A DNA stretch of 64,000 nt from contig KN805427.1 in the NCBI GenBank assembly GCA_000818945.1, positions 124,504 to 188,503 of the forward strand. The letters are read 5' to 3'. The DNA is from Schizochytrium sp. CCTCC M209059. Taxonomy: Eukaryota > Sar > Bigyra > Thraustochytrida > Thraustochytriidae. The position numbers and the translations under genes are program-made. The stretch's first letter is position 1. Each line of letters begins with the position of its first letter. The notes beneath the pieces are model-generated. The model did not search any database. It worked only from the letters and a program-made list of their open reading frames with translations, and was not told the DNA's origin. This document shows positions 45,332 to 55,700 of the stretch, piece after piece.

Positions 45332-47782
45332 CTAAGACGATTCCGAAGCAGGAGGGAAAAGCTGGACGCTACGGTCAAAGGAACAGGTCAGCACGTGGCC
45401 CGCAAACGGTGCACAGTCCTCGTCGAGCACTGCAACATCGCGAATAGACTGTGCATGGCCTTGAAGCTCCTGCACCTTTTCACCGGTGGCTACATCCCAG
45501 ACAACAACCCCAACAGGAGTCTCCGAGTTAGACACCACATAGCGACCTGTAGGGTCCCATGCAATTCTTGATCTTGAAAATTCGGAACAGGTGTGGCCAT
45601 ACAGGTTGCGAAACTGCTGCGTCGAACCGGCCTTGAAGAGAATGATTCGACTCTTGTCGGTTGCTACGGCAAGGATGGGCAGACCACCCGGTGCGCAGGC
45701 CATATCGAGGACGGAAAAGGAGACAAAATCGTCGCCCTTCGCATTCATATTCACCTTGAGGACGCTCCCCACTGGCAGCGTCGCAGACTCTTCGCGCCGT
45801 TCTACGCACAGATATTGGAGACGATAGTCACCCCTGACGGCCACCACCAGACACAGGCTGCCCAAGCACTCGACAAAAGCGAGTGCATCGGGGCAGTCTG
45901 CGCACTGCAAAGTTCTCGCATGGTGAATTGGACGTTCGCTCGCGCCAGCGTTGGCCTCATTTCCGTCTTGAGAGCCTACTTGATAGACATGCACGGCATG
46001 GTCGCGCCCCGCAGATGCAAACCATGCTCCGTCCTCGGACCACGCAAGCGCTGTGGCCATCTTTGTGTGCCCCTTGATGATCTCCGATCCTGGAACGAGC
46101 TCCATGCCCGTCTCAGATAACGTGCTTGCCCCTTCTTGGCTTATCAGATCGGCGAGGGAAGCCTTGGTGCGCAGCAAGTTTACTTTGCCATCCATGCAAA
46201 TGACCAGGGCCTCCGGCTGCTCACAATCCTTCGTTGTCGTTGTCGTCGTCGTCGTCATCATCGTTGTCTTGGGGCGGAACTTAATGCCTACCACGGGCGC
46301 CGTACAGCGAAAAGGCCCAAAGGCCTGGCGCCCCGTTGCAGGATCCGTTGCACAGAAAAGCTTGTCTGCCCCGCCGCTGAACACGAGTGGGCGACCAAGA
46401 GCTCCGACTCTTGTGGCCGCGACGCAGAGAATGTTCATCGTATGCATGCCACGCATGGAGAACCGCTCACGATTTGCGTCAGAGAATGGAAGCTTTTCGA
46501 GATTTTTGGACGAGTCAATCACCGTTGCGCGATCGCCATGACCTTGCGGGAAATCGCCAGACAGAAGATCCGGAAGACCTGCCTCCCCGCGCAAGAGCGC
46601 CTCGGCGCACGCAACGCGCTGTTTGTCGCTCTCGCTCGAGTAAGTGGCGTAATTGGCGTCAGCTCCACCCGCTGCTGTGGAGGGATCCTTGGCACGATAT
46701 GCGGCCAAGGCCTCTTCGTACGAGCTCGCCAGACGTCGACACTCGATATGAAAGGACTCCCGCAGGCCATCGACGAGGTGCTCAAGTCTTTCCTGATTGC
46801 TGCCATTTCCATGCTCACTGTCAACAGTAGTATCAAGTGCAGCCCGTGCGGAAACCGTTTCACCCCAAGCAAAGGAACGAAGCATGGCGAGCAAACGACT
46901 GTCATCAAGGGGTCCTTCGTCCATGGAGGCAACACCTTGGGAGGCCTGACGCGCATCAACGAGGCCAGCCGCGTCAATTGAGGGAAGAATACGGTCTAGC
47001 ATGTGCTCAATTTCGAACTCGGGGTGACTTTGCAGGGCAAGAACACCACCGGGTGCGTTGGGTTCCACATTAGGCGCCAGGACCGGGATGAAAAACATTT
47101 CGTTGTGGCAGCTCGGGGAAGAAGCCAAAAGTACGCTTCCCGGGGGTAGCGTCTCGACACATTCGCCATGGGACTCGAGAATCCGCATCGGCTCTGCACC
47201 GAGCGGCGCCCATCTCATGAGTCCGAGAGCTGGCGTTGGCTCGATACGTTCGGCTCCAAAGACAAAACGGGAGTCAGGATTCTTGGCGACTTGTCCCCCG
47301 AGTGCCTTTGCCACGACCTGAGCGCCAAAGCAACCAGCAATGACTCGCGGACGAACGAGCGTTCGTTCCTCAAAACCAGCAGGACGCTCTCGCACCACAA
47401 GGCGTACAAGATTTTCCAGAGGCCCAAGCCATTCGGCCTGATCCGGATCGTTCACCGAGTGCCTCGACCCGGTGAGCACGATCAAATCAATGCCGCCGTC
47501 CTGGCCGGAGCGAAAAAGGAGATCCTTGCGAGGGAGTTCGCGCTTCACCACGTTAAAGAAGACGACTTCTTGCCTTGGGCCAGCAGCAACACGCCCGTCA
47601 GCCTCTCCTTCATGCTGGAGGCGCTCCTCCTCGTCGCCGGCATGGCGCACGAACACCTCCTGGGCACCGCTGTCGCCTTCTTCGCCCTCGGCACCAAAGA
47701 GGGCCCGCGCCCAGATCGGCCCGAGGTCGCTCCAGACCTCCTTGTCCTCGCAGACCAGCACCGCGGCGCGAAGCACGCTCAT
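45332..47782 (-). CDS. Class I glutamine amidotransferase fused to WD40 repeats
   Basis: The frame opens from a TTG at 47839; the first ATG is at 47782, giving 816 residues (MSVLRAAVLVC…). Residues ~1-270 are a class I glutamine amidotransferase fold: a 'DLIVLTGSRHSVND' loop, the nucleophile elbow AGCFGAQ (C151), and the His/Glu pair of the triad in LQSHPEFE (H253, E255). The triad looks intact, so glutamine hydrolysis, or a related amide/γ-glutamyl cleavage, is plausible. A helical linker (~290-430) leads to about seven WD40-like blades (~440-816), the clearest being 'TALAWSEDGAWFASAGRDHAVHVY' and 'IAWDPTGRYVVSNSE…VVVWDVATGEKV'. A Thr8 run from a trinucleotide repeat lies in the first blade region. 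Stand-alone enzymes of this class are common; the fusion is unusual. The substrate is unknown. Confidence 0.82.
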   Translation of the reverse strand: MSVLRAAVLVCEDKEVWSDLGPIWARALFGAEGEEGDSGAQEVFVRHAGDEEERLQHEGEADGRVAAGPRQEVVFFNVVKRELPRKDLLFRSGQDGGIDLIVLTGSRHSVNDPDQAEWLGPLENLVRLVVRERPAGFEERTLVRPRVIAGCFGAQVVAKALGGQVAKNPDSRFVFGAERIEPTPALGLMRWAPLGAEPMRILESHGECVETLPPGSVLLASSPSCHNEMFFIPVLAPNVEPNAPGGVLALQSHPEFEIEHMLDRILPSIDAAGLVDARQASQGVASMDEGPLDDSRLLAMLRSFAWGETVSARAALDTTVDSEHGNGSNQERLEHLVDGLRESFHIECRRLASSYEEALAAYRAKDPSTAAGGADANYATYSSESDKQRVACAEALLRGEAGLPDLLSGDFPQGHGDRATVIDSSKNLEKLPFSDANRERFSMRGMHTMNILCVAATRVGALGRPLVFSGGADKLFCATDPATGRQAFGPFRCTAPVVGIKFRPKTTMMTTTTTTTTKDCEQPEALVICMDGKVNLLRTKASLADLISQEGASTLSETGMELVPGSEIIKGHTKMATALAWSEDGAWFASAGRDHAVHVYQVGSQDGNEANAGASERPIHHARTLQCADCPDALAFVECLGSLCLVVAVRGDYRLQYLCVERREESATLPVGSVLKVNMNAKGDDFVSFSVLDMACAPGGLPILAVATDKSRIILFKAGSTQQFRNLYGHTCSEFSRSRIAWDPTGRYVVSNSETPVGVVVWDVATGEKVQELQGHAQSIRDVAVLDEDCAPFAGHVLTCSFDRSVQLFPPASESS
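46230..46265. repeat. Coding trinucleotide repeat (Thr8) in the WD40 region
   Basis: A GTC/GTT-type trinucleotide run on the plus strand encodes eight threonines between two WD40 strands. Such repeats usually vary in length and mark a disordered loop. Confidence 0.7.
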
Positions 47783-48093
47783 GATTGCTTGCGTGTCTAA
47801 CGTGGTCTGACGACTCTCGCTGCGCTGAGCTATCTGCAATTTGATTTGATTGTCGGCAGCGTCGGTCGGCGGCGACGTTCAGAGAGGAGAGAGACTTGCA
47901 CAAAACAAAGCAAAGCAAAGCAAAGCAAAGCAAAGCAGAGCATTTGTAGCGGCAGCGGCAGCGGCAGCAACAGCGAGCAAAAGACGCGGGCGGAGACCAT
48001 ACCTCCGACAGGGATATACAGCAGGCTGCTCGTAGTACGCGCAACACCAGCTCAGCAAAAGAGTCTGAAGCTGCTTCGCGAGAGGGCAAAGCG
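47783..48093. promoter_or_regulatory. Divergent promoter region with (AAAGC)n array
   Basis: A 311-bp spacer lies between the divergent amidotransferase-WD40 and VOC genes. An AAAGC pentamer array sits near the middle. A GCGGCA run follows at about 47950-47970. No further gene is visible. Confidence 0.45.
47903..47938. repeat. (AAAGC)n pentamer array
   Basis: About seven tandem AAAGC units in the divergent promoter region. Confidence 0.88.
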
Positions 48094-49050
48094 ATGACGA
48101 GCCAGGATCACCACAACGAAGCTCAAGCGCCCCTCCTCTTGCTCGAACACTTGAACCTAAACATCCCAGACGTAGATCTCGCACGCGAATTTTACGTGAG
48201 CGGCTTGCGATGCAAGGAAAACGTGAAACAGGATAGGACGCGACTCCTTCACGTTAACCTCGGTCTGAGTCAAATGCACTTGCCGCACAAAATTGGCATC
48301 AAGGTCGAGGAGCGAAAGCCCGTGCTCGAAGGCCAGGTTGTCCATGGATTCATCGACTTTGGCACCAAGGAGAACCTAGAATCTCTCGCGCATCGACTGG
48401 AGAATCTCGACACTCTACGCGGCAAGATCAAGGTTAAGCCTCTCGCCGGTCAGGATGTCCTTCACGTCCGTGGTCCATTCGGAAACCACTTCCGAATCGC
48501 GCAGCTCTCGCAGGCAGAGTGCGCACAAATTGAGGCCGAGGGCTCGCATCCTTGTGGCTCGGACATGATGCTGGCCCTTCGTCGCGTGGTTCTCTATTGC
48601 CCACGGCAAAGTTCCAAAGCAATTGCAGACTTTTACAGCAAGTACCTTGCGTGTCAAACCCGGCGATCCGCGTCGTCTTGCGAAGTGCTCTTTTCGAAGA
48701 ATCAGATCCTGGAGTTTGTGGAATCCGACGAAGCGCCGCCCGCAAATGCATACGATCTTATGGAGTCGCAGCGTTTCCATGTGGCCCTCTATGTCAGCTC
48801 AGAGGAACGTTTGCTCAACGCATATCATCGCGCGGCGGCCGATGACCTTGTATATGTGAACCCACGCTTTCAAGGCGGGCCCATTGAATTTGCTTCGAGC
48901 AGTAGCGAAGCGGATGTGCGTAAGAGCCTGCAGTTTCGTTTGCGCGATGTTCCGAGCACGGACTCCGAGGCATCGAAAGCGTTCCAGCTCGAGCACGAAG
49001 TCCGCAGCCCCAAGCACAAGGCCAACCCACTCTTTGCGTCTCGCTTGTAA
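48094..49050 (+). CDS. VOC (vicinal oxygen chelate/glyoxalase-fold) family protein
   Basis: The 318-residue product starts at the ATG at 48094. Two βαβββ VOC modules are visible: residues ~14-137 (LEHLNLNIPDVDLAREFYV at the start, LLHVNLG, VVHGFIDFG and GNHFRIAQ later) and ~159-301 (RRVVLYCP, AIADFYSKYLAC, FHVALYV, ending FQLEHEVRSPKHKANP). Such proteins use paired modules to bind a divalent metal and act as isomerases, dioxygenases or lyases. Candidate metal-site residues in module 1 are H19, H62 or H84, and H132 (normally Glu), but the full His/Glu set is not evident, so catalysis is uncertain. The C-terminal EHEVRS motif recalls a VOC subgroup seen in algae and bacteria (from memory). No signal peptide, so probably cytosolic. 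Confidence 0.75.
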   Translation: MTSQDHHNEAQAPLLLLEHLNLNIPDVDLAREFYVSGLRCKENVKQDRTRLLHVNLGLSQMHLPHKIGIKVEERKPVLEGQVVHGFIDFGTKENLESLAHRLENLDTLRGKIKVKPLAGQDVLHVRGPFGNHFRIAQLSQAECAQIEAEGSHPCGSDMMLALRRVVLYCPRQSSKAIADFYSKYLACQTRRSASSCEVLFSKNQILEFVESDEAPPANAYDLMESQRFHVALYVSSEERLLNAYHRAAADDLVYVNPRFQGGPIEFASSSSEADVRKSLQFRLRDVPSTDSEASKAFQLEHEVRSPKHKANPLFASRL

Positions 49051-49782
49051 ATATTTCCCTTTTTTGCTCGATGTGCGCTTGCCTGCCTTGTTTTCCCGTG
49101 AAATGCTCTTTCTCCACGTCGGCACGTTCCTATCATATAGAATCTCGTCTCTTTCTTGGTGATCTAGCTAGACCTACATTGAACTATTTTCACTGCATGT
49201 TTGCAAAGCGAAGAAAACACCAAAGGCTAGCGGAGGGCCAAGGGGCCTCCCTTTCTTGCCTCGATGATCTGATGCGTCGCATCCCTTCCATCTCGCTCAA
49301 GAGCGTGAAGGCCCTCGCGAAGAGCTACTATAGGCTTATTGCCCAGAGATTAACTTTCATATAGAAAACATGAATGAAATCAAAGCAAATAAGTCCTTGT
49401 TGGGCTGCCAAAGGTGCTCTCGGTTTGGTCGTCGTCGTCGTCGAGCAGCCAAAGCTCGATCCGCGAGTGGCGGCAAGGAACCGCGAGTCGCGCGCACGTG
49501 CAGTGCGGCGCGGCGAGGCGGCGGGCTTGGTGGGGCGGGTGCCTAGACAGGCTGCAAGTCGGACGGGCGGGCAAAGCGGAAAAGGCCCCCAGACTTTTCA
49601 CGAAGAGTCTAGTGGCGGAAAGCAGAGCCGCTCGGCTTCGCTCGCCATCGGATTTGCTTTGCATCCACAACCGAGGAGGAGGAGGAGGAGGAGGAACAGG
49701 AGGTTGTCAAGCGCGGGCTCACTCCAGGCAGGGTGACGCTCTTTCCTCTACGTAGCAAAGGCCCCATCGGGCGCCAAAGAAG
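49051..49782. other. Intergenic region upstream of VPS13
   Basis: This 732-bp region holds the 3' UTR of the VOC gene and the promoter/5' UTR of VPS13. It includes a GTC trinucleotide run (~49425-49440) and a GAG run (~49673-49695). A 120-codon ATG frame at 49374 is Arg/Gly-rich, overlaps these repeats and matches nothing, so it was not called. Confidence 0.5.
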
Positions 49783-52700
49783 ATGTTCGAGGGCTGGGTT
49801 GCCAACTTGCTTAATCGCGTTCTTGGTGCATACGTAGAAGATGGATGCTTTCGCCCAGACAAGGTGAGCACGAGCATCTACGGCGGCCATATGGTTCTTT
49901 CTGAACTCGAAGTGCGCAAGGACGCTTTTGACACGGTAGGGGTCCCTATTAAACTACGACGCGGCTTCATTGGCCAGGTAGACGTCAAGATTCCATGGAC
50001 TCATCTTGGCAGTCAACCCGTAGAGATTTCCATCGACCGCGTCTTTCTTATTCTCGAGCCTTCTCTGGAATACAATGAGCGGGACTATCAGCGCAAAGTC
50101 AAAGCTCGCAAAAAAGCTGATCTTGCACGGGCAGAATTGCGCAAGTCCTCTGGCATGACAAATCTTGCAGGGGACGCTGATGATACAGATGCCATCAGCA
50201 GGGCCCACATGAGCGAGGCCGAAGAAATGGCCAAGGTTGGATTCACCGCCAGGCTCATGAACAAAATCGTGGACAATATCGAACTCAATGTTCGTAATGT
50301 GCACGTGCGCTACGAGGACCGGGTCACGAATCCAAAGCACGCCTTTTCGGTTGGCGCCACGTGGGAGTCCCTCAAGATGCAATCCACGGATCGGCATTGG
50401 ACGCCATGCTTTGTGGATTTGGTCTCCGAAATCAAGCGTCGGCTCGACGAGTCCGGCAAGTACTTGGAAAAGCTGCTGGCTTACAAGCTCTTTCGGCTCG
50501 ACCACTTTGCAATCTACTGGGACCCCTTTCCTGGAACGAGCACGAATGGCGCCGACCTCGATTACAGCACGTGCACCTTTGCTGAGATGGCAGCAATCTT
50601 TGAGCGAATGATTCCCAAGCGACAGCAGCAAGAAGAAGAAGATTATAGGCTTGTCGAGCGCGAGACGCGGCGCGCGCGCGCCCAGGCTTCCCCTGCTGGG
50701 AGTGGGGCCGCGGGCGGCCTTGCCGGCGCAGGGAGCAACCACGGCAGCGCCGAGGAGCTCACCGATGGCCGCGGATCCGCCTCGGATCGCCCACTTGAGG
50801 ACTCTGAGCGAATACGAAGCGCTGCGGCGGCCGCGGCGGCCGCGGCGTCGGCAAGTCACCAAAAGACGCGCGCGCGCCTCGGTACCGGCGCCCAGCATTG
50901 CTTTGTTCTCGAGCCCGTCAGTCTAACGCTCAAAATGCAGTCTAACCGTGACCCTCGCTTCCCTGAGAGCCCTGACACGGTTGTTGACTTGGACATTGCC
51001 ACGGTGACGCTAGTTCTGGAGCGGTTTCAGTACCTCGATGCATGGGAAATGCTTGCTGCTTTCGACGCCGCCGAAAAGTCGTACCCCTATGCCCAGCTTC
51101 GCCCGCAGGGCGTTACTGTGCGTGACGCGCCGAGAATATGGTGGCAGTTCGCTATTCGAGCCACACTTGAAGATGTCCAAGAGCGCCGCAGAAGGTTTTC
51201 CCCCGAGTACATCATTGACCGTCGCCAAGACCGACTCCTGTACATTGAACTTTGGAAACGCAGCTTAGCCGGCCGACCTCGGAGCGAGGTAGCCGCCTCT
51301 GCGGGAACGCCCTCTCGGAAGGGTCAGCGCCCACAGTCATCCGTGGCCCAAGCCGCCGTCGACTCCCCGTTGCAGCTTCGCAGAGACATGATCCGGCGCG
51401 GACGGCGGATCGCCGAGCTACAGGGCACCCCGCGTTCGGCCGCAGAAAAGCGTTTGAAGGAGCGACGCGCTGACTCAGCTTATGAAAGCGCAAGTCAAGG
51501 CCAGGGCAACGTAAGTCCGTCCTCGCGTGGCAACGAGGGGAATTCGGGCGGATCTCTGCTCGATGAGGATGAAACTGCAGGAGATGGCGACGCAAGCACA
51601 ACAATCGTTGTCACCGACTACCTTGAACTCAACGCCCACGAGCGCTCGATTCTTGAGGATCTCGAAGATCGCTATGACGTTCAGGATGTCATGTACTTTC
51701 GATCGCTCGCGGAACACCAGCTTCGACTCGAGCGCGCTCACCTTCGCCTCGTCGAGCTAGAACGTCGTGCATCGGGTCTTCCAGCCAGCGGTCCGACGGG
51801 GGCAGCCGAGGATACTCCAAGTTGGGCCGGAGCCGTCTTTGGCTGGGCAGGCTGGGCCGTGGGTCTGGGCGGCAGCTCTGGCGCGAGCCATGCGCAACAG
51901 CAGCGGCCTGCCACCCCATCCTCTGCTTCTGCGGCGGCCTTTCAGCACGAAAGGCCGCTCATGACGCGCGAAGAGCAGGCGCGACTCTTTGAAATGCTTA
52001 GCTTTGACCCAACGGAGATTCTCGTCTCGGATCCCAATGGAAATGATCCGGCCCGAGGCAAGCACGCTGGGTCCAAATCTCGTTCTGCAGGGCAAAGCGG
52101 GAATGGTGCGGCCGGCAAACTCGGGGCAAATGGAAAAGGTGGAACCGCGGGCAAGACTGGTGGTGCCGGATCAAAGTCCACGAATGGGGCAGCAAACGGA
52201 TCCGGACCGCGTGCTTCGCGCTTCAAGTCCGTCATGCGTTTTCGGATGGAGGAGTGTCGACTCCAACTTTGGGACAACACAAATCCCGCCGACGCCCTTG
52301 CGACCCCTGATTTGCTCGTGGATGTGCACTTTTGGGGCACAAGTGTGCGTGTGTCCAAACGCGAAAATGGAACGGACCGAGCGCTCCTGTCTTTGGAGAA
52401 TCTTGAAGTCTTTGACTGGTGCTCCAACGACGAGCGCTTTACACGGATTGTTGCACTGAAAGAGATGACGGCTGGCCCCGGGCTTGGCCTTGCCGATACC
52501 TTTTCGTCCGGCGTTTCTGCCTTTTCGGATCTCGATCGCGCATCACATGTGACACCGCCCGCTTGGAGCGGGGCTGCTGAGCGCATGGAATTCAATTACC
52601 GAAAGCGCAAAGCCATGGAGCGTCAGATGCTTCAGCGAAGCGCGCGCCAGACGGAGCAGCGTCGTCGTCATTCAACATCCGTGAGCTCTGCCGCGTGGGC

Positions 52701-55700
52701 AGCAACGCTCGCTGGCTTTGACATTCCAGGAAGTGCAAGTTTAATGGAAGGAGACGATGGCCTCCCTGTGCCCGAACCTCTCTTGCCTTCATTTTCTGAT
52801 TTCGAAGGCAGTCGTCGCGCCGGAGGCCCTGGCGCAGGGATTGGGGCTGCAGGCATCGGAGACATCGACGAAACAACATCGTATCCTGAAGGTCTGAGTG
52901 AGGACGGATCATCGGCGCATCGCATGCTGAGGGCCCGGCATATGGCAGCAGACTCGAACAGCGAGCTGTGGGGTGTTCGCTCGTCGCGTGGTCGTGGCAT
53001 GCGCGCTTCGCGTCCTCGGGGCACGGCTGTCTTCTCCCTTGAGGTTGATTCACACTGTCCGGAGACCGGTGCGGACATGTCGCTTCGGTTACGCCTTCGC
53101 CCTCTTGAGCTGATCTATAGCCCATCGTGCGTCGACCGCGTATCGGCAGCCTTCCAAATTCCGGACTCTGTATTCACCTACCGAGAGGCACAACTAGCCT
53201 CCATCAATGACTTTTCCAACGTGCAGTCGCGGAATCGGGCCAAGGTCGAGTACGCTTACCAGAATCACTTTTCCGTTTCGATGGACGTTGATATGCAGGC
53301 GCCGCTGCTCATCCTCCCTCAACAGGTTCCCGCAGGAACTGCAGAAGAGGACATCAAGCTCGTGCTGGTTGATTTCGGGCGTATGACCATTCGCGATAAA
53401 GCGTTGTCGCCCGTCAAGCGGGAGGCTCGTTCCCCTCGAGACGCTTCGCCATCGCATCTGCCTACAAAGCGTTCTTCGCGAGATCGCATGGCAGCAGTTG
53501 GCGAATCTGGCAGCAAAACGGCCAAGGTCTATGGATCGCCTCTGGTGGACCCCACCAACTCGCCTTCGTCATCGCTGGAGCCCCCGCGCTTGCGTGTGCG
53601 TGGAACGACGGGAAGTCTCGTAGAGAGCACGCTGTCGACGAGCGAAATGTCGCGCTTTTTCGACGAGTACAAGATCTCTTGCTCCAACGTGCAGGTCCTT
53701 GCAACCAGTATGGACACAAACTGGCGGTCAGGCGCGGAACAGCATCGTCGTCATATGCACGTCATTGATCGTTTCACGTTTAACGTCATCTTGTGCGTCA
53801 GCATCCTCCAGTACGATCGGACGTTGCCTCAGTACAAGTTTTCCGCCAACCTTCCATCATTGCATATTCACCTTACTCCGGAAAAGTACGAAGCCATGGC
53901 GCAAGTTGCCAACTCGCTACAGTCGGCTACTTCAACCCAGGAATCCAACTATCGCGGCTTTGATGCTGGAGAGCTCGTCATCGGGGGAGGCGGCAACGGC
54001 GGCCCACAAGCGCAAGCGCAAGGAAATGCACAAGGCTTCCCATCGCGTGCCCCGGGGGAGGCGAGTCCTCGCTTCGCTTCCGTTTCGGACATCACCTCGC
54101 CCTTTCATCGGAGCGTAAGCTCGCCTCTTGCCGGCCTCTCAGGTATCGAGGGTCTTGCCCCACTCGACGTCCGCATGCCAAGTCTACATTTGAGCAGTAG
54201 CGCGGAGTCTGTTTCAAGCAGTGTCGGAGGCCATGCAAACTTGCGCCAGGATCGCTTTCACCGTCTCCCTTCCGCAACTTCGCTGGCTGCCTCGAGTGCG
54301 TCCACGACGGCAGCAGGCGGTCCAACTCCTGACGAGCTTTCGCCCCGGCGTTCAAAGAGTTTCATGGGCACGACAGCATCCTCCTCAGGTCCGAGTGCCC
54401 CAGCTTCACCGCGTGGGCCGGCGGCGCGTCGACTCGATTCCTCGGATTGGGAGTCAGCATCCATTGCGGCCTCTCTTCACGAGACGCTCCGGACTGCAGA
54501 CGAAGACCTTGTGGTACCGTCTCTCGAAGATGGCGGCGGCGGCGGCGGAGGAGGCGTCGATGACATTGACGACTTTGATAATGACTTTTACACCACGGTG
54601 GGTTCCGTGGCTCACACTTCATTTCGTCGTCAGCAATTGTCTGAAAGTGAAAGCGTCTCAAGCTTTGTTTCGGCGCTTCAGGGCGACGAACTCGGCGAGG
54701 GTGGTCTCCAGCCAGACTCTGCAAGTGCCGATGAACCACTGAGAGCACGAACAAACGTTTCCTATCTTCAATGTACGATGAGCATCGAATTTATTATGCT
54801 GAGCGTGAGCCGGCCAAAGATTGTCCCGGGCGCCGCAGCCAACACCACGCAAGCTACAGCAAAGAATGCTGCTCGCGCGAGACGACGGTCGTTTGGACTG
54901 GACTCCATCGACGACGATGCACCGATCCGGCGAGGGTCGAATGGTCTCTCTGGCCCGTCTCGTTATACATCCGCCAACAGTCAGAGTGTCAGCGAGCGAG
55001 AAGGCGCGACCGCGAGCACCTCCGACATGAGTCGCGAGCTTGAATCTCCGCGACAAAAGCCTGTCATCAAGCCTCACGTTCGGGATTGGCTCGATGAAAT
55101 CAATGAGCTCGAGCTGCGAGAGGGCTCTCCGTCTCTGTTTCATTACTCGCGAAAAACAAAGACACCCACCAAATCCTTGGACGCCACCGTGAAGCAAAGC
55201 GCCAACGCGGGCTCCCGTAGTGCCGTGAGTGACAAAATGAAGCGCTTTTCATCGTCCCTCATCGACGAAGCCCTCGAGGAAGTTCTTGCAGGCGAGAGCG
55301 ACGATGAAGAGGGCACGGGCGACCGCACGGAAAACGAGAATATAGGCAAAAGTGGTGCCAAAACGAGCGACGACGAAGAAGACCCCAGCGTCGCGGCCGG
55401 TGAAGGTGATGACGCAATGGCCCGAGAAGTTGTATACGAAGAGTACGAGGGGATTGTTCTCGTTCTGGTCGAGAACATCTCTTTTCAGGCATCTCTTCGC
55501 ACCATGGAAACCTCCGTTGACTTCTCCATGCGCTCCGTCACGGTACACGATGTCGTCGGCCAAGACCTTACAGACGTTCGACTGAGCCCTGGCATTGCGG
55601 ACCGTCTGGCCGAGTTCCCTCAGCTCGTGAAGCGCGCCACGACACAGACGCCCATGCGCTCGCGCTTGAATACTCGCCTTATTGAACGTCGCATCGACAG

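Noticed and set aside
47783..47839. Nineteen-residue N-terminal extension of the amidotransferase-WD40 protein
   Set aside because: It would start at TTG; the ATG at 47782 gives a normal enzyme N-terminus.
49374..49736. 120-codon ATG frame upstream of VPS13
   Set aside because: Arg/Gly-rich, overlaps GTC and GAG repeats, no family resemblance.
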